Assembly (NCBI GenBank): GCA_963583905.1
Contig: OY757309.1
Location: 116,561,453 to 116,625,452 of the forward strand
From: Stenurella melanura
Lineage: Eukaryota > Arthropoda > Insecta > Coleoptera > Cerambycidae
Direction of reading: 5' to 3'
Length of the DNA stretch: 64,000 bases
Positions 1 through 11,154 of the stretch are shown in pieces. The position numbers were made by a program, and so were the translations under genes. How positions within the stretch are numbered: the stretch's first letter is position 1; each line of letters starts with the position of its first letter. A model generated the notes under the pieces. That model did no database searches and was not told the DNA's origin. It was given only the letters and a program-made list of their open reading frames with translations.

Positions 1-944
1 GTGTAAATATCTCACATTTTTTTAAAATTGAATTTGTTGTAAAATCAATTGAAACTGGTACAATACAATATTCTAACAAAAAATTAAGGATACATTTTTT
101 CATTTAATAATCCGTTTTGCAGATAATTTTTTTTTTTGTTGAAAAAATTGTTTTTTGACGGCCCCTATCTCAAACACCTTTGAATCAACTAATCTTGTAC
201 AAAGCATACAGGTGTTTCTAAAGATTAAGAATATCGTATTAATTAAAAAAAATCGTTATTACTATTTTTGTTGAAAACCGACTCCTACCGACCTTTTTCT
301 ATCCTAGAATCGGACGGCTCTGTCTAAAATCAAATGTAGTAAGTCTAAATACCTACTCACTTTATAAGGATATATTCACCACCAAAATTTCAAACTCGAC
401 TTTTCTGAAAACATGCGTTATAAATTAATTTAATTTCTAGCTTGATGATTAGAAAGCAGCATTTTTTAGTATTCGCTCAAAACAGTATGGTATATCAAAA
501 ATTATATTTTTATCGAAGTGCATACCCCCAAATTAGTCAAAAATATTGCCTCACGTAAATTCAATAAATAAATAATTTTTTTAAATATGCACCGTTTTGG
601 CCTAATCCGGCTTCCCATCGTTTTATCAACATTTGTATTTTATTTTGAATCCCTATGTTAGTCGAAAAATACAAATCAAACGTGAAAATCGGTATTCAAT
701 TAATTAATTTTAGTTTTATGTCCGCTATTTTCAAAAATAGGCGCCGTTTAAGAATTAACCGCGTCGACTAGTAGTGAGGTGGAAGTACAGTAATCCTAAA
801 CAAATTTTCGATTTAAAAAAAAATAGGTTTAGAACGTCACGAAACGTCGAGATTTCAAATTCGAGCGGAAAAAATGTCTCTATGTAAGTTTTTTGTGCGA
901 CTTCTTCTCTCGCACAGTTTAAGATACGTATTGACTTTAAATTT
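1..944. other. AT-rich DNA, no gene seen
   Basis: No ORF or RNA gene is supported. A short stretch around 828-880 resembles the unit repeated at 51480-52060, with the shared words 'aggttta', 'gtcacgaaacgt' and 'aaattcgagc', so it is probably a fragment of the same dispersed repeat. Confidence 0.5.
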
Positions 945-1390
945 GGTACAATTATGTACTATAACGTGATCTGGAACTAGATTATATTTTGAGCTTATTC
1001 CAGTGAAGGGTTGGGTTTTAATAGGGGTAAATAGGGGAAAATAAGCAAAACAAGCTGGTTAGAGATCAGAAACCTGGCATTTCATGTATATACTAGAAGC
1101 AAAGTCTCAAATTCCTTTATGACATTTCCCCCCACCCCCACTCTATTATTAACAAAATAGAAGAATGATATTGACATGATATTTTGTACAAATATGTATT
1201 ACAGCGAGGTCCGGAACTAGAATATATTTTGAGCTTATTCCGTTGAAGGAATGGGTGAAGTAGGAGTAAATGAGTGTAGCAAACTACCAAGATCCAGAAA
1301 CCTAGGATTTGGTGTATATACCAGAAACCGAGGTATCAATTTTTTATGACATTTTCCACCCCCGCCACCACTTCATTATTATATTTTGGC
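945..1390. repeat. Two-copy tandem duplication, period 240 bp
   Basis: The block beginning near 'ggaactag' at 973 recurs at 1213, giving a period of 240 bp. Both copies run through 'attttgagcttattcc', then a G-rich stretch, then 'atgacattt' followed by a C-rich run. Divergence is roughly 20-25% by eye, so the duplication is old. No coding capacity is seen. Confidence 0.75.
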
Positions 1391-1974
1391 ATCAAAATTG
1401 TCGTAATTTAATCTGGAATAAAAAAGTTTATTACAACATATGTCGAGAATTGTTTGGTTATCGTGATATTAATTAAGTGAAATTCTTTCAGCACCCTTAC
1501 TGAATTCTTTTTAAATAACTCTAAATCCAAAAATTTTAGTAAAATTACACCTTAGAAAAAAATTATCGCCAGTGCTATAAACTTCATTTAGATATGATTA
1601 TGTCTAATCCTGCGATGGTGGGGCGGTGTAAATAATAACAATATGGGAAGAATACACGAATTCAGAAATCTGCCAAGCGGCAGAGAATAGTTTTAAAAAT
1701 ACAAGGGTCGTGTGCTTGTAATTATAAAAGCAAAGTTACTCATTTCATGTGATAAGGGGTCTAATATACAACACTAAACCACTTCTTGGCCAACCCAGTT
1801 ATGCGTCGTTTATCCCCTGCATCCCTTCGAAGGGTGAAATATTCAATGGCCTGTAACTTGGTATCTATCTATCAGATTTGTTTCAACAACAAAATTCATA
1901 TTTTAAAAGAAAATAAAAAGTTCCATTACTGTACACCCGGGTGTCAACGGAATCATTAGACTCAACTTTAAAAT
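1391..1974. other. No feature seen
   Basis: AT-rich sequence with no long ORF, no inverted repeat and no recognisable element. Confidence 0.4.
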
Positions 1975-3510
1975 GTTAGATGGAACACTCGTATATTTTG
2001 ATATTTTTAAATGCTGGAAACGAAGTACGACTGCGTAGTTTTAAACATTTTTTGACACTACTTGATTTTTTAATGGCTATTTTTATTTTTGCATCTAGAC
2101 TTCAATGGATGCACTCAAATCAATTAAGAATAGAAGGGAATAAGCTGTAAATTTGTACAAACCTTTGTTTTGGCATTCTGGCAAAACTGGTAGAAAAGTC
2201 TCATTTAATCTCGCGTCTGCGTCTCAATGGACCAAAACGGCAAGAGAAAAATGTAAACGAAAGATTTTTCGAATTGGTTTAGTAACTAAGTACGACTACG
2301 AAATTTTCTAAATCACTGATTTGTAATTAAGCATGTCAATTTCTTCAAATGGCAACATCGCTTAGACACGCAGTAAATACTAATTTTCACGGCAAATCCA
2401 TTGATATCCTCTAATCGAAAATCGGTTTTATATTAACCCAAATACGTAAATTCTTTGGTGGATAATGAAAAAATGTTGAGAAAATTCGCAATGCGTTTAT
2501 GAAGTAGGTAAGTATGCCGTAGAAATGGAATAAAACTAGATTCATTTTGCCAACAAAACAATGCTGCAAATAAAATAAGTGTGCTGTGGAAACAAAAAGG
2601 AGTTTGACAGATAATATGTGTGATTTGTTAACTATTATTATACCTATAAGTTTGCTCTTTGTTTCCACAGCACACTCCCTTTGTTTGCAGCGTTGTTGAT
2701 AAAATGAATGTTTTGAATCTAGTTTTATTCAAATTCGCTCCGGAAGAAAAGTGCCAACTCAAACAACATAGTTTTGCAGAAAAAGAATTTAAAATAGTTA
2801 ACATTTTAAAAGTTTTGCTGAATAAGCTGCAATGAGAGATATAACTATTCGTTTTTTATATCACTGATATAAAAGCAAATTTGTTGATTTAATGTAGTGC
2901 ATTCAGTTCAGACACACGACTTGACTAAACTTTTGATATTATTCAAGATTGACACTATAATCGTGATGGGGGAATGACGCACGTAAGTGGCGAAATTGAG
3001 ACATTTTATTTATAACCTTTTGTGAACTTTTTGTGCAAGAAAGTCAAAACATACAAATTTTGAAATATGTCACTTTTCTTCCAGAGCGACGATATGATAA
3101 GCGTATTTTCCCGATATTTTAATTATTATCCACCAAAAGAACTTGTGTATTTGGGTTAATATCAAACCGATTTTTGATTTGAAGGTATCAATGGATTTGT
3201 CGTGGAAATTAGTGTTTAACTACTGAGTGTCTAAAAGGTGTGGCCATAAAAGTTGACATAATTACCAATTTAGTGATTTTGGTTTGTCATAGCTACTAAT
3301 CCAATCAAATCTCACGTTTACATTTTTCTTTTACTGTTTTGGTCTATTGGATTGATTTGAGTGTAAATACTACAGTCTAGATGAAAAAATAAGAATAGCC
3401 CTAAAAAAATCAAATAATCTCAAAAATGTTCTAAAACTACGCAGTCGTACTTAAAATCGTCTCGGAAATCCAAAAATATAAAAATATAGAGGATATTCCA
3501 TTTAAAATTT
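1975..3510. repeat. Long imperfect inverted repeat (foldback element)
   Basis: The left arm (about 1975-2620) and right arm (about 2660-3510) are reverse complements. Paired landmarks are 'acgactgcgtagttttaa' near 2030 with its complement near 3435, 'ggcaaatccattgatat' near 2392 with its complement near 3188, and 'gtgctgtggaaacaaa' near 2581 with its complement near 2660. The centre is near 2640. No transposase is seen. The short ORF at 2411-2668 lies wholly in the repeat and is not treated as a gene. Confidence 0.8.
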
Positions 3511-4054
3511 CAAATTTGGGGTCATTTCCGGGGAAACCGAAACTGATGAAAAAGTGTTAAATTATGAGAAATTTGCGGTTTTTGGTATACATTACCCCTG
3601 TCAAACTTAAGACTTATAAGTTGAAAACTCTGGAAATCTTCGCTTGTATGATGATTCCGTTGACACTCGGTACATCAATTTTCGAGTTAGTTTTGAAAAA
3701 GTATCTTTTTGGTACATTCTCTTGCTTATCTACAAATAACTCTGGAATTAATAGTCCCAAGGAAAAATATGTCTAAAACAGAAATTATTACCAGCAGCTT
3801 TATTGTAGTATAATCATGTCTGTATTTGCAATTGTTCAAAACCTCTTAAAAAATTTAAACAAGAGTGGATATCTCACTTTTTGCATGTAGTACAGCCGCT
3901 GTATAGTAGAATAGAAAGTTGATCAATACCATTCAATATATCGGTGCTTCTAGTGAGTTGCAGAATCTATTATGTTATACTGTATTTTAGTCTGGGGTGG
4001 ATGATTTAAAAATATCTTGAATAATTTGATGGTTAACCCAAAATACATAAAAAG
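3511..4054. other. No feature seen
   Basis: AT-rich DNA. The 70-codon ORF at 3564-3776 has no recognisable motif and no sign of coding constraint. Confidence 0.4.
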
Positions 4055-4755
4055 TAGAGATGCGCGGGATAACCGAGTCATTTTAAGGGAAACCCGTTTT
4101 CCCCGGATAACAAAGCAGAACCCGGCAGGGTACTAATGAAATAAATGTAGGCAAATTTGGAGTGCAAAGGGGATACAAATACAATATTATTATTTTCACA
4201 TATTACATTATCTATTATTTTTTATACCATAATATACTAAACAATTTAATGTTATTTTCATCTTTTGATTTATTAAACTGTTATTTCTCTTGTACATAAA
4301 ATAAATAAACATTAAGTACAAAAAATAACATTTTTTAATAAATCAAAAGATGAGTATAACATTAAATTTAAAAAAATCTTATTTATGTAAAAAATTAATT
4401 ATTAAATATTTTTCTAGTATCCGTAATATTATAGCGGAGAGCATTACAATGCAAGCAAAGCAGTTTCCTCATTTTCTGCTAGCTCAATTCAATTTCTCTT
4501 CTCAGCAAAGATGTCTCCAGCTTCTGAGAAGATTTTTCAAAATAAACACTATTGATTACTAGCGTATGTCAACTGTCGATCGATTAACAAAGTTAGAATA
4601 CATCAGCCCCCAGTTCTTGCTTGACGCGATCATTCGGTGCATACCCGGTACTCGGTTAATACCCGGTCTAATGATAAACGGTACACGCTGTGTAAGATGC
4701 AGGTGAAGCCCGGTACTCGGCGTTTATAAAAACAGCTACCCAGTGCATCCCGAAT
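4055..4755. mobile_element. MITE-like element with internal foldback, possibly hAT-derived
   Basis: The ends are related in inverted orientation: 'agagatgcgcgggata' at the left and 'cagtgcatcccga' at the right. Both flanks contain repeated 'acccgg' words, a pattern common in insect hAT-type MITEs. A perfect-looking internal palindrome lies at about 4240-4370, built on 'catcttttgatttatta' and its complement. No transposase is present. Confidence 0.45.
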
Positions 4756-6749
4756 AAAAATAATATTTACGAATAACACGTTATCTTACTAAATCTTCAT
4801 ATCGAAGATCCGGAATATTAGATGTAAAAATCTAAATACCTACCAGTGTCCTGTACCTAGGGTTGTTTAAATCTCGTAGTTCTTCATAAGTTTGTTGCAG
4901 TCATGAAAGAAGGACTTTCGAAAGTGAATCATTAAAGGTTCCATTATTTAAAAAAATCCACTCACAACGTTTCTTTTTTTATTTTGGTTCTAAATTATAT
5001 AATGTATTGCCTGCCAACCTAAAAAAAATGAAGTACTAATAAGTTTAAGAAATTAGAATATATATTTAAACAACATTTGTTAATATCAGGTAACAGTACC
5101 CATTTATACTTACCTGTATGTACGTATCTACGAATACATACTACACTGAGAAAACTCGTCCAATTAACCTATGTTTCTGAAAAAAGTTTAATTGGTACTA
5201 GTAACTTGTTGCCTGCTACTGGTAACTCTAACAATAACAGCAAGTAAATCGAAATTTCTAGACATGACATATTGTCACAAGTGAACAATTTTTCTGTCAT
5301 TAATAAATTAGTATGCCAGATCTGTAAGTTCACTTGCAGGTAGTTGTTAATACGCTGATATAGCAAAACAGTCACCTATAATTATTAAACTAAAATTTCT
5401 GGAAAAACTGTACTATGGTAATTGAAGACATTTCTACCACAAGTGCACTGTTATCACATGACAAATGAACGGTTACCTGCTGTAAATGAATTTGTAAAAT
5501 TAAACCGACCTTGGGTTCCGAATATATCCGAAATATTCCGAGAATTCGCCATTTAGCATGCCATTATTGCCATTGTCTAATATGTGTTTCTGTGTGTATG
5601 TGCTTTGTAAGCCTTACTGTTTCATCATTTCAATATTTAGGAGGTATACTTATACCTAAATGGATTATCAGAATTTATTAAATGAGTGGGGTTTATCAAA
5701 CCGTGTGGACAGATTTGAAGGTATATACTTTAAGCACATAAAAACTGCATAAAGGTTAGGTATTTTACTTAGGACTTATTTTAAATATGGCGACTTCTGT
5801 ATTTATTAGGTTACCTTTATTTTTATTTGTATATATATTATATAATAATAAATCTTTTATACATTTAGAATCATTTTTTTTGTGCCCTCCTTATACGAGT
5901 TTTGAAGATGCACCATATCTTCACTTTGAAAAATAAAATCTAAATCAAATTCAAATCTAAATATTTTTTACTAACCTGTATTTTAAAATGCAAGTATTTC
6001 TTCCTATATATATAAGTGTGCCAAGTAATATTATCTGCAAATTTTATTTAAAAAATCTTGTTATTTTGTGATTCTTTTTCAATTTTCTTTAAATTTAGAA
6101 CATAAGAAGTTTTTATATATATGTTTATGTATATATATATTTCAAAGTTACACGGCATTGGTAAAAAAGTATATTTTATAGAATTTATATATATAGAAAC
6201 AAAAGTCTAACATATATAAGCTCTGCGAAATGTACATTGGCTCTCATTTTCTGAAAATGGAAATATGGGATACTCTAAAATGCACACCCAATACTGCCGT
6301 GGTAAGGATATCACAATGTGAGGTAATATTGGAGGCTTTAGTAAGCGAACTTGCATTTAAAATAATTAGCCGGGGTTCCATGATAACTTGCGCGATGATA
6401 TCGTCACCATGGTGTATGCAGATGTGCAATCGGCTTTAGTGTAGCGCAACATTTATACCAATTGAAGTTAGTTTTTTTACTAGTCACGAGTTAATTAGTT
6501 CAATGAAGGTAAGTGAACTGTACATTTCCCACCTATTATTAATTCGAAACTTTAATAGTCGCAAGTGAATACTTAAATTAGGACAGATGTAGTATTTCAT
6601 AATGGTATGCAAATAGATTAATAAGAATAAGTCAACAGTTTAATCACAGCAGCTGCGATACTTACTTACTTCTACTGACCACGGAAAATAGTTTAATTAC
6701 CCCAGCTGAAAAGTTTAATACCACTAAAACATAGTTTAGTCGACCATCG
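4756..6749. other. No gene seen
   Basis: AT-rich with runs of TA around 5825 and 6115-6200. Overlapping ORFs on both strands at 6230-6439 are short and lack motifs. I see nothing to annotate. Confidence 0.4.
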
Positions 6750-6753
6750 ATCA

Positions 6754-6789
6754 TCAGTCGAGTCGTGCCTATCGAAGCGTGCGGACGTG
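6754..6789 (+). promoter_or_regulatory. Internal Pol II promoter (Inr + DPE) of a jockey-type element
   Basis: An initiator TCAGT lies at 6754-6758 with the A as +1 at 6756. The downstream promoter element GGACGTG lies at 6783-6789, which is exactly +28 to +34. This is the spacing known for jockey, Doc, F and I element promoters and places the 5' end of the element at about 6756. No TATA box is visible upstream, as expected for this class. Confidence 0.65.
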
Positions 6790-7028
6790 TATACGGAGTA
6801 GCAGCGCCAGCGCCGCAGTTTTAGTAGTAGTGACCACACCCAAGTTTTACTAAGAAGATGTGTTCTATATGTCTTTTTCAAGACAATAGAACAAACAGAT
6901 AAGTAAAAGTCTCCCTTGGAGACGAATATCGTTTTTCTTTAATTTTACTTGTACTTTTTCTCTCCTGTAATATTCTAGGTATTCCCTTACAGGAAAGAAA
7001 AATATCATTTGCTGAGGAGGACAGCAAT

Positions 7029-7809
7029 ATGGATGACTATTCCGGAAACTCCCGGAGCAGTGAACCCGTCTAGGACGAAAAGGATCGTACGATACTACGG
7101 CTCCTAGATGAAAATAAGGCACTAAGGACTCAAATCCAGGACCTTACAGAGAAAATAGCCCAAATGCAGAAGCAAATAGCCGATCAAGCCCGAGCATCGC
7201 TGGAGGCTCAAAACATCCAGCACCACGAGCTCCTGAGGGCCATCCAGGGAGCAACCCTAACCCCCACGGCTGCCAATAAAGAAGCAGCAGCCGGTAAGAG
7301 AGAAATAGTCGGCCACCCATCAAATGGACAACGATGAAGAGGAGCCTAAACAGCCCAAAACGAAGACCGTCCAGGACCGAGCTCCTACGGTGACCACCAC
7401 CACCACCACCCCTGCACCGGCCCCCCAAGGGGCCCCTTCGAATCAGGAGAAGAAGACGAAGGTCCCTCCTGTCATCTTCAGAAGAAAAGAAGTATGGGCC
7501 TCTGTAAGCCAAAGGCTACGAGAAGCAGGTATCAAATACCTGAAAGCAAAAGTCGTCGGTGAAGGTATCGCCGTCGAACCCCAATCCGCAGACGACTACC
7601 GCAAGATGACAAGGTTATTCTCAAACGAAAAGTGGGAATACCATACGTATGCCCTCCCAGAGGAAAAGCCTGAAGGTGGTGGTGAGAGGAATCCCTTCCG
7701 GTGTCACAATGGAGGATATCAAGGAGGGCCTCAAGACACAAGAACTGGCACCAGTGTCAGCGACGTAATACGCAGAGTCAGAAGGCTGCGACGCATGCTG
7801 GATGAATAA
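7029..7809 (+). pseudogene. ORF1 (gag-like) of jockey-type element, broken
   Basis: ORF1 products of this class bind element RNA and form the ribonucleoprotein. The ATG at 7029 follows the 5' UTR. The frame has a stop (TAG) at 7071-7073, then a polar, probably coiled-coil segment (DLTEKIAQMQKQIADQ) near 7140. A frameshift leads into the frame at 7324, which carries a Thr/Pro/Ala-rich linker and a basic region. A second frameshift near 7665 reaches the conserved segment VVVRGIPSGVTMEDIKEGL. CCHC zinc knuckles, normally next, are absent because of the deletion. Assignment to the gag-like family rests on that last segment and on the downstream RT. Confidence 0.7.
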
Positions 7810-7814
7810 ATAAT

Positions 7815-9215
7815 CCCCCCAACTTCTCCTGAAGAAGTAAGGGAAATCCTGAGAAGCCTCAAACCCCGCAAAGCCCCGGGGTGCGACGGAATAGGAAACA
7901 TAGTGCTCAAGAAACTACCCCTCAAAGGAGTAGCAGCAATGGTTAACATCGTCAATGCCGTCTTGAGACTACGTTATTTCCCCACCAAGTGGAAAAAAGC
8001 AGACGTCATCGTGATTCCCAAACCAGGTAAGGATCTAACCTTTCCGTCAAATTACAGGCCCATCAGTCTCCCACCTGCGATGAGTAAAGTACCAGAGAGG
8101 ATCATCCTGAAGAGACTTAAAACCCTGACCGATGAGCTCCAGATCATCCCAGATGAGCAGTTCGCCTACCGAACAGAACATTCCACCGAGCTCCAAGTAC
8201 TTCGTCTAACGGAGTACATCACGGAGGGTTTCAACCATCGTCAAGTCACAGGAGCGATCTTCTTAGATGTAGCCAAGGCCTTCGACAGGGTTTGGCACGA
8301 AGTCTCTTGGCGAAGATGTTGTCGATGGGTTACCCTGTCGGCATAGTCAAGCTTGTGAGATCCTACCTTCATCGGAGGCAACTCTGTGTGAAGATTGCCG
8401 ACAAGCTGTCAAACTACAGGCCCATGGAAGCAGGAGTACTGCAGGGATCGGTACTCTCTCCCCACCTGTTTACTATCTACACCTCCGACATGCCAAGAAC
8501 CGCAAGGACCTCTTTGGTGCTCTACGCACACGACACGGCCATGATCGCAAGATCATGGAGTGCAAGACTTGCCACCCGCAACCTCCACGAAGCAGCATCC
8601 CTTCTGGAAGAGTGGTGCAACAAGTGGAAAGTCAAAATTAACGCGGAGAAGAGCAAAGCCATCCTCTTCAAGAGAGTCAGGAAGCAAACTCCCATAGGAC
8701 ACGTCTCCTTGAACGGTGAGAACATTCAATGGCACGATACCGTCAAATACCTTGGCGTTATCATGGATCGAAGCCTGACGTGGAGACAGAACACGGAAGC
8801 GATAATACAGAAAGCGAGGACGAGGAGGACTCTACTTTACCCTATGATAGGTAGACAGAGCCAACTCAACCTGAGGAACAAGCTCACGCTGATCAGGACC
8901 CTCATTGCACCTGTTCTGACCTACGCCTCCGTTGCCTGGACATACCAAGCAGCCACCCATCTGAAGAGGCTTCAAGCCGTGCAAAACATCGCACTTTGGT
9001 GCGCCGTGGATGCACCATGGTTTGTCAGAAACTCCGACATCTTCAGAGACCTGGAATACACCTCAGTAAATGAAGTCATCCGGGACAGAGCGAAGAACCT
9101 ATACGCCCGTGCAGCAGAGCATGGGAATCCGCTGGTCAGACAGGCGACTGACTATGACCTCAACGACGCTCCGAGACACAAGAAGCCGAAGCTCCAGATC
9201 CTGGATAATTGGTAA
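7815..9215 (+). pseudogene. Reverse transcriptase (ORF2 remnant), jockey-type
   Basis: This is an RNA-directed DNA polymerase that carries out target-primed reverse transcription. The 7903-8346 and 8292-9215 frames are one protein split by a frameshift near 8300. Visible in order are KPRKAPGCDGI, the NYRPISL box, motif A AIFLDVAKAFDRVWHE, motif B GVLQGSVLSPHLF, motif C LYAHDTAMIA, then the thumb with KYLGVIMD. Motif C normally has two adjacent aspartates (YADD); here the second is His, which should abolish catalysis. The N-terminal endonuclease is deleted. The frame ends at TAA 9213-9215, which overlaps an intron-like sequence. Confidence 0.9.
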
Positions 9216-9242
9216 GTATAACTAACTCTTTATCTGTTTCAG
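9212..9242 (+). other. 31-nt intron-like sequence at the RT stop codon
   Basis: It starts GTAAGT, contains TAACTAAC like a branch site, then a pyrimidine-rich stretch and ends TTTCAG. The RT stop codon TAA lies inside it. Removing it would extend the frame by about 60 codons to a TGA near 9438. It is shorter than nearly all known insect introns, so it may be chance. Confidence 0.3.
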
Positions 9243-9304
9243 CCCGATCTGCAAGCCACATCGCAAGGAGACAATGATCAATAACATCCAATACCCGAAC
9301 CCGG

Positions 9305-9384
9305 GGGTACCAAGCAAACAACCAGCTTGGTACCCTTACCGTAGCCCGTGCCGGCCTCTGACGCTAAGAAAGCGTCTCTGGCCG
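9305..9384 (+). other. Two stem-loops in the 3' region of the jockey-type element
   Basis: First hairpin 9305-9335: a perfect 11-bp stem GGGTACCAAGC/GCTTGGTACCC with a 9-nt loop. Second hairpin 9353-9384: outer GGCC/GGCC arms and inner GACGCT/AGCGTC arms. Structured 3' ends are used for template recognition by some non-LTR reverse transcriptases; a role here is inferred. Confidence 0.5.
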
Positions 9385-9660
9385 AACACAATCCTAAACT
9401 ACACAGTTCACACTTCCTTCCGACGAAATCGGAGCACATGATGCCAATTGGCACCCAGGGCTTCCGACTAGTCAACACCCCCAAATCCCTTTCAAACTCC
9501 GAGAGGGCTCGGTAACAGCCGTTCCCTCTCACGACAGACGAAAGACGCTCCCGGGAGCCTATACATGCCAGCGAAGAAAGAAGACCAAGACAGAAGAGCG
9601 CCGGAAGAAACGACCCAGCTGGCAGGGTCCAACAGCCAGGACCAGGGGAGGTTTGCTCGT

Positions 9661-10690
9661 CAATACCGTCCGCATTTGTACCATCTGGTGTACACGTGCA
9701 AAGCATCTGGCATAAACCGTGATTTGATGAACATCTGGCGTACACGTGGGGGCGCATATGGCCATTATTTGATGAACATCTGGGATGCAGGTAGCCGGTA
9801 TCGATCATAGAAGAGCATCTGAACTATCGCTCTCACGCTGTGCAGGTGCCGGATTACATATTGCATTCAGGTGTTACCTTATGCAAACAGGAAGTAGACG
9901 GAAGTGATCAGAAATCGAATCGGAAATCAAACAGGCGAACCGGAAGTGAAACAGAAAGTGACCGGAAATGGAACAGGTGAACAGGAAGTGACAGCGGAAG
10001 CGACCGGAAATGAAAGCGAAAGTAAAAATACACTAGATATGAAACCGGAAGTGGTCGAGATCGGTGTAAAAAATTAGGCCGGAAGTGGACAAAGGGGGCA
10101 TGGAATCAAACCGGAAGTAAAAATACATCGGATGTGAAACCGGAAGTGGTCGAAATCCGACCGGAAGTACCAGAAATTATACCGGATATGGGCAGGGAGG
10201 CATGAAATCAAACCAGAAGTGGCCGGATATGAAATCGGAAGTAAAAATACGTCGGATATGAAACCGGAAGTTGTCGAAATCCGGCAGGAAGGGCCAAAAA
10301 TTAGACGGAGGCATGAAATCAAACCGGAAGTGGCCGCTCTCGAACCGTAGGTGGATTTCGAATCCGGAAGTGTAGCCGGAAATGTCAAAGATCGAACCGG
10401 AAGTGGACAGATGAACCGGAAATGGTCGAAACTTTAGTGATGACGTAATGAATATGAAGCACAACTATATACAGGTCAATAACTTTGGCCAACACATGGT
10501 TAACCTATCTAGATAAGGTAGATCGCATATTCGGTATAAATTTTTATCGAGGACATCTGGTCGATCATGGGAGGGTATCGTAACTGTCGTTCTCACGGTA
10601 TGGCGTGCACGTGAGCTACCATCTGGCGTACACGTGTTGACAATCTGGTGGCCAGACTTGTCTAGACATTTTAGATCGCATATCCGGTAC
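9661..10690 (+). repeat. Polinton left terminal inverted repeat
   Basis: It is the reverse complement, with divergence, of 29800-30700. Shared landmarks in the same order are CATCTGG plus CACGTG words, 'ggtgttaccttatgcaaacagg' near 9871-9892, the ACCGGAAGTG array, TGACGTAA at 10441-10448, 'atggttaacc' near 10496, 'gatcgcatat' near 10511 and the segment containing 'gggagggtatcgt' near 10569. The small ORFs called here on both strands are by-products of the repeats. Confidence 0.85.
9935..10410 (+). promoter_or_regulatory. Array of ETS-type binding motifs (left TIR)
   Basis: Ten exact CCGGAAGT words occur at 9940, 10045, 10079, 10111, 10140, 10161, 10264, 10324, 10364 and 10397, most within ACCGGAAGTGG, plus many one-mismatch copies. 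ACCGGAAGTG is the textbook high-affinity site of ETS-family factors. The array is followed by a CRE-like TGACGTAA at 10441. A regulatory or packaging role is inferred. Confidence 0.6.
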
Positions 10691-10905
10691 AAATTTTATG
10701 AAATTCATCTGCATTATTTATTATAAGCACATATTTAAATATAATACAAATCTATATGATTTCCTATTCAAATTTAATAAATGCACACAATATGTGGAAG
10801 TAAATAATACGATATCGAAGTATCTTGATCTTAAACTGGTGGCTTCCCGTGCTAAAAATACTATACTAAATACCAACTGCCTGAACCAACATAAAAGTTT
10901 AAAAT

Positions 10906-11148
10906 TTGTTAATATTACCAACGAAAACCTCGCAAGAAAGTGCTGGAAGTGATATATCAAAGTTGTGTATGGATTCATCAAACGACCAGCGAATAATAAG
11001 TATAGACCTTAGTGATTTTATCCAAGAGGATGTGGTTGGTTTGACCTTAAGCGAAGAACTTAATGATACATTTTTTATGCCCTGGACAACCAGTGAACCT
11101 TCTGGAGCTCTCCTAGAAAATGCAAGCGCCGAAGAAGTGAATGAGTAA
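10906..11148 (+). pseudogene. Unrecognised ORF, possible ORF1 remnant
   Basis: This 80-codon frame ends 10 bases before the readable start of the endonuclease. It is acidic and rich in Ser and Glu. No domain is recognised. Its place directly upstream of the endonuclease suggests the C-terminal end of a gag-like ORF1 or the N-terminus of ORF2. Confidence 0.3.
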
Positions 11149-11154
11149 AATAAT

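Larger units (their letters stand above)
6756..9660 (+). mobile_element. Jockey-clade non-LTR retrotransposon, internally deleted
   Basis: The order is a 5' UTR with internal promoter, a gag-like ORF1, a direct jump into reverse transcriptase, then a GC-rich 3' region with stem-loops. The endonuclease domain and the usual ORF1 zinc knuckles are missing, so there is a large internal deletion near 7800. The base composition (GC-rich) differs sharply from the AT-rich surroundings. No poly(A) tail is visible. The 3' region passes straight into the Polinton left TIR near 9660, so this element may have truncated that arm or inserted beside it. Confidence 0.8.

Noticed and set aside
7144..7512. 122-codon minus-strand ORF
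   Set aside because: Antisense shadow of the GC-rich gag-like ORF1; low-complexity Arg/Gly/Leu composition.
9278..9808. 176-codon minus-strand ORF
   Set aside because: Runs across the jockey-type 3' region and into the Polinton TIR; composition is that of repeat translation and no motif is present.
10074..10464. Two overlapping minus-strand ORFs with repeating Ser/Gly/Phe words
   Set aside because: Translation of the ACCGGAAGTG array, not a protein gene.
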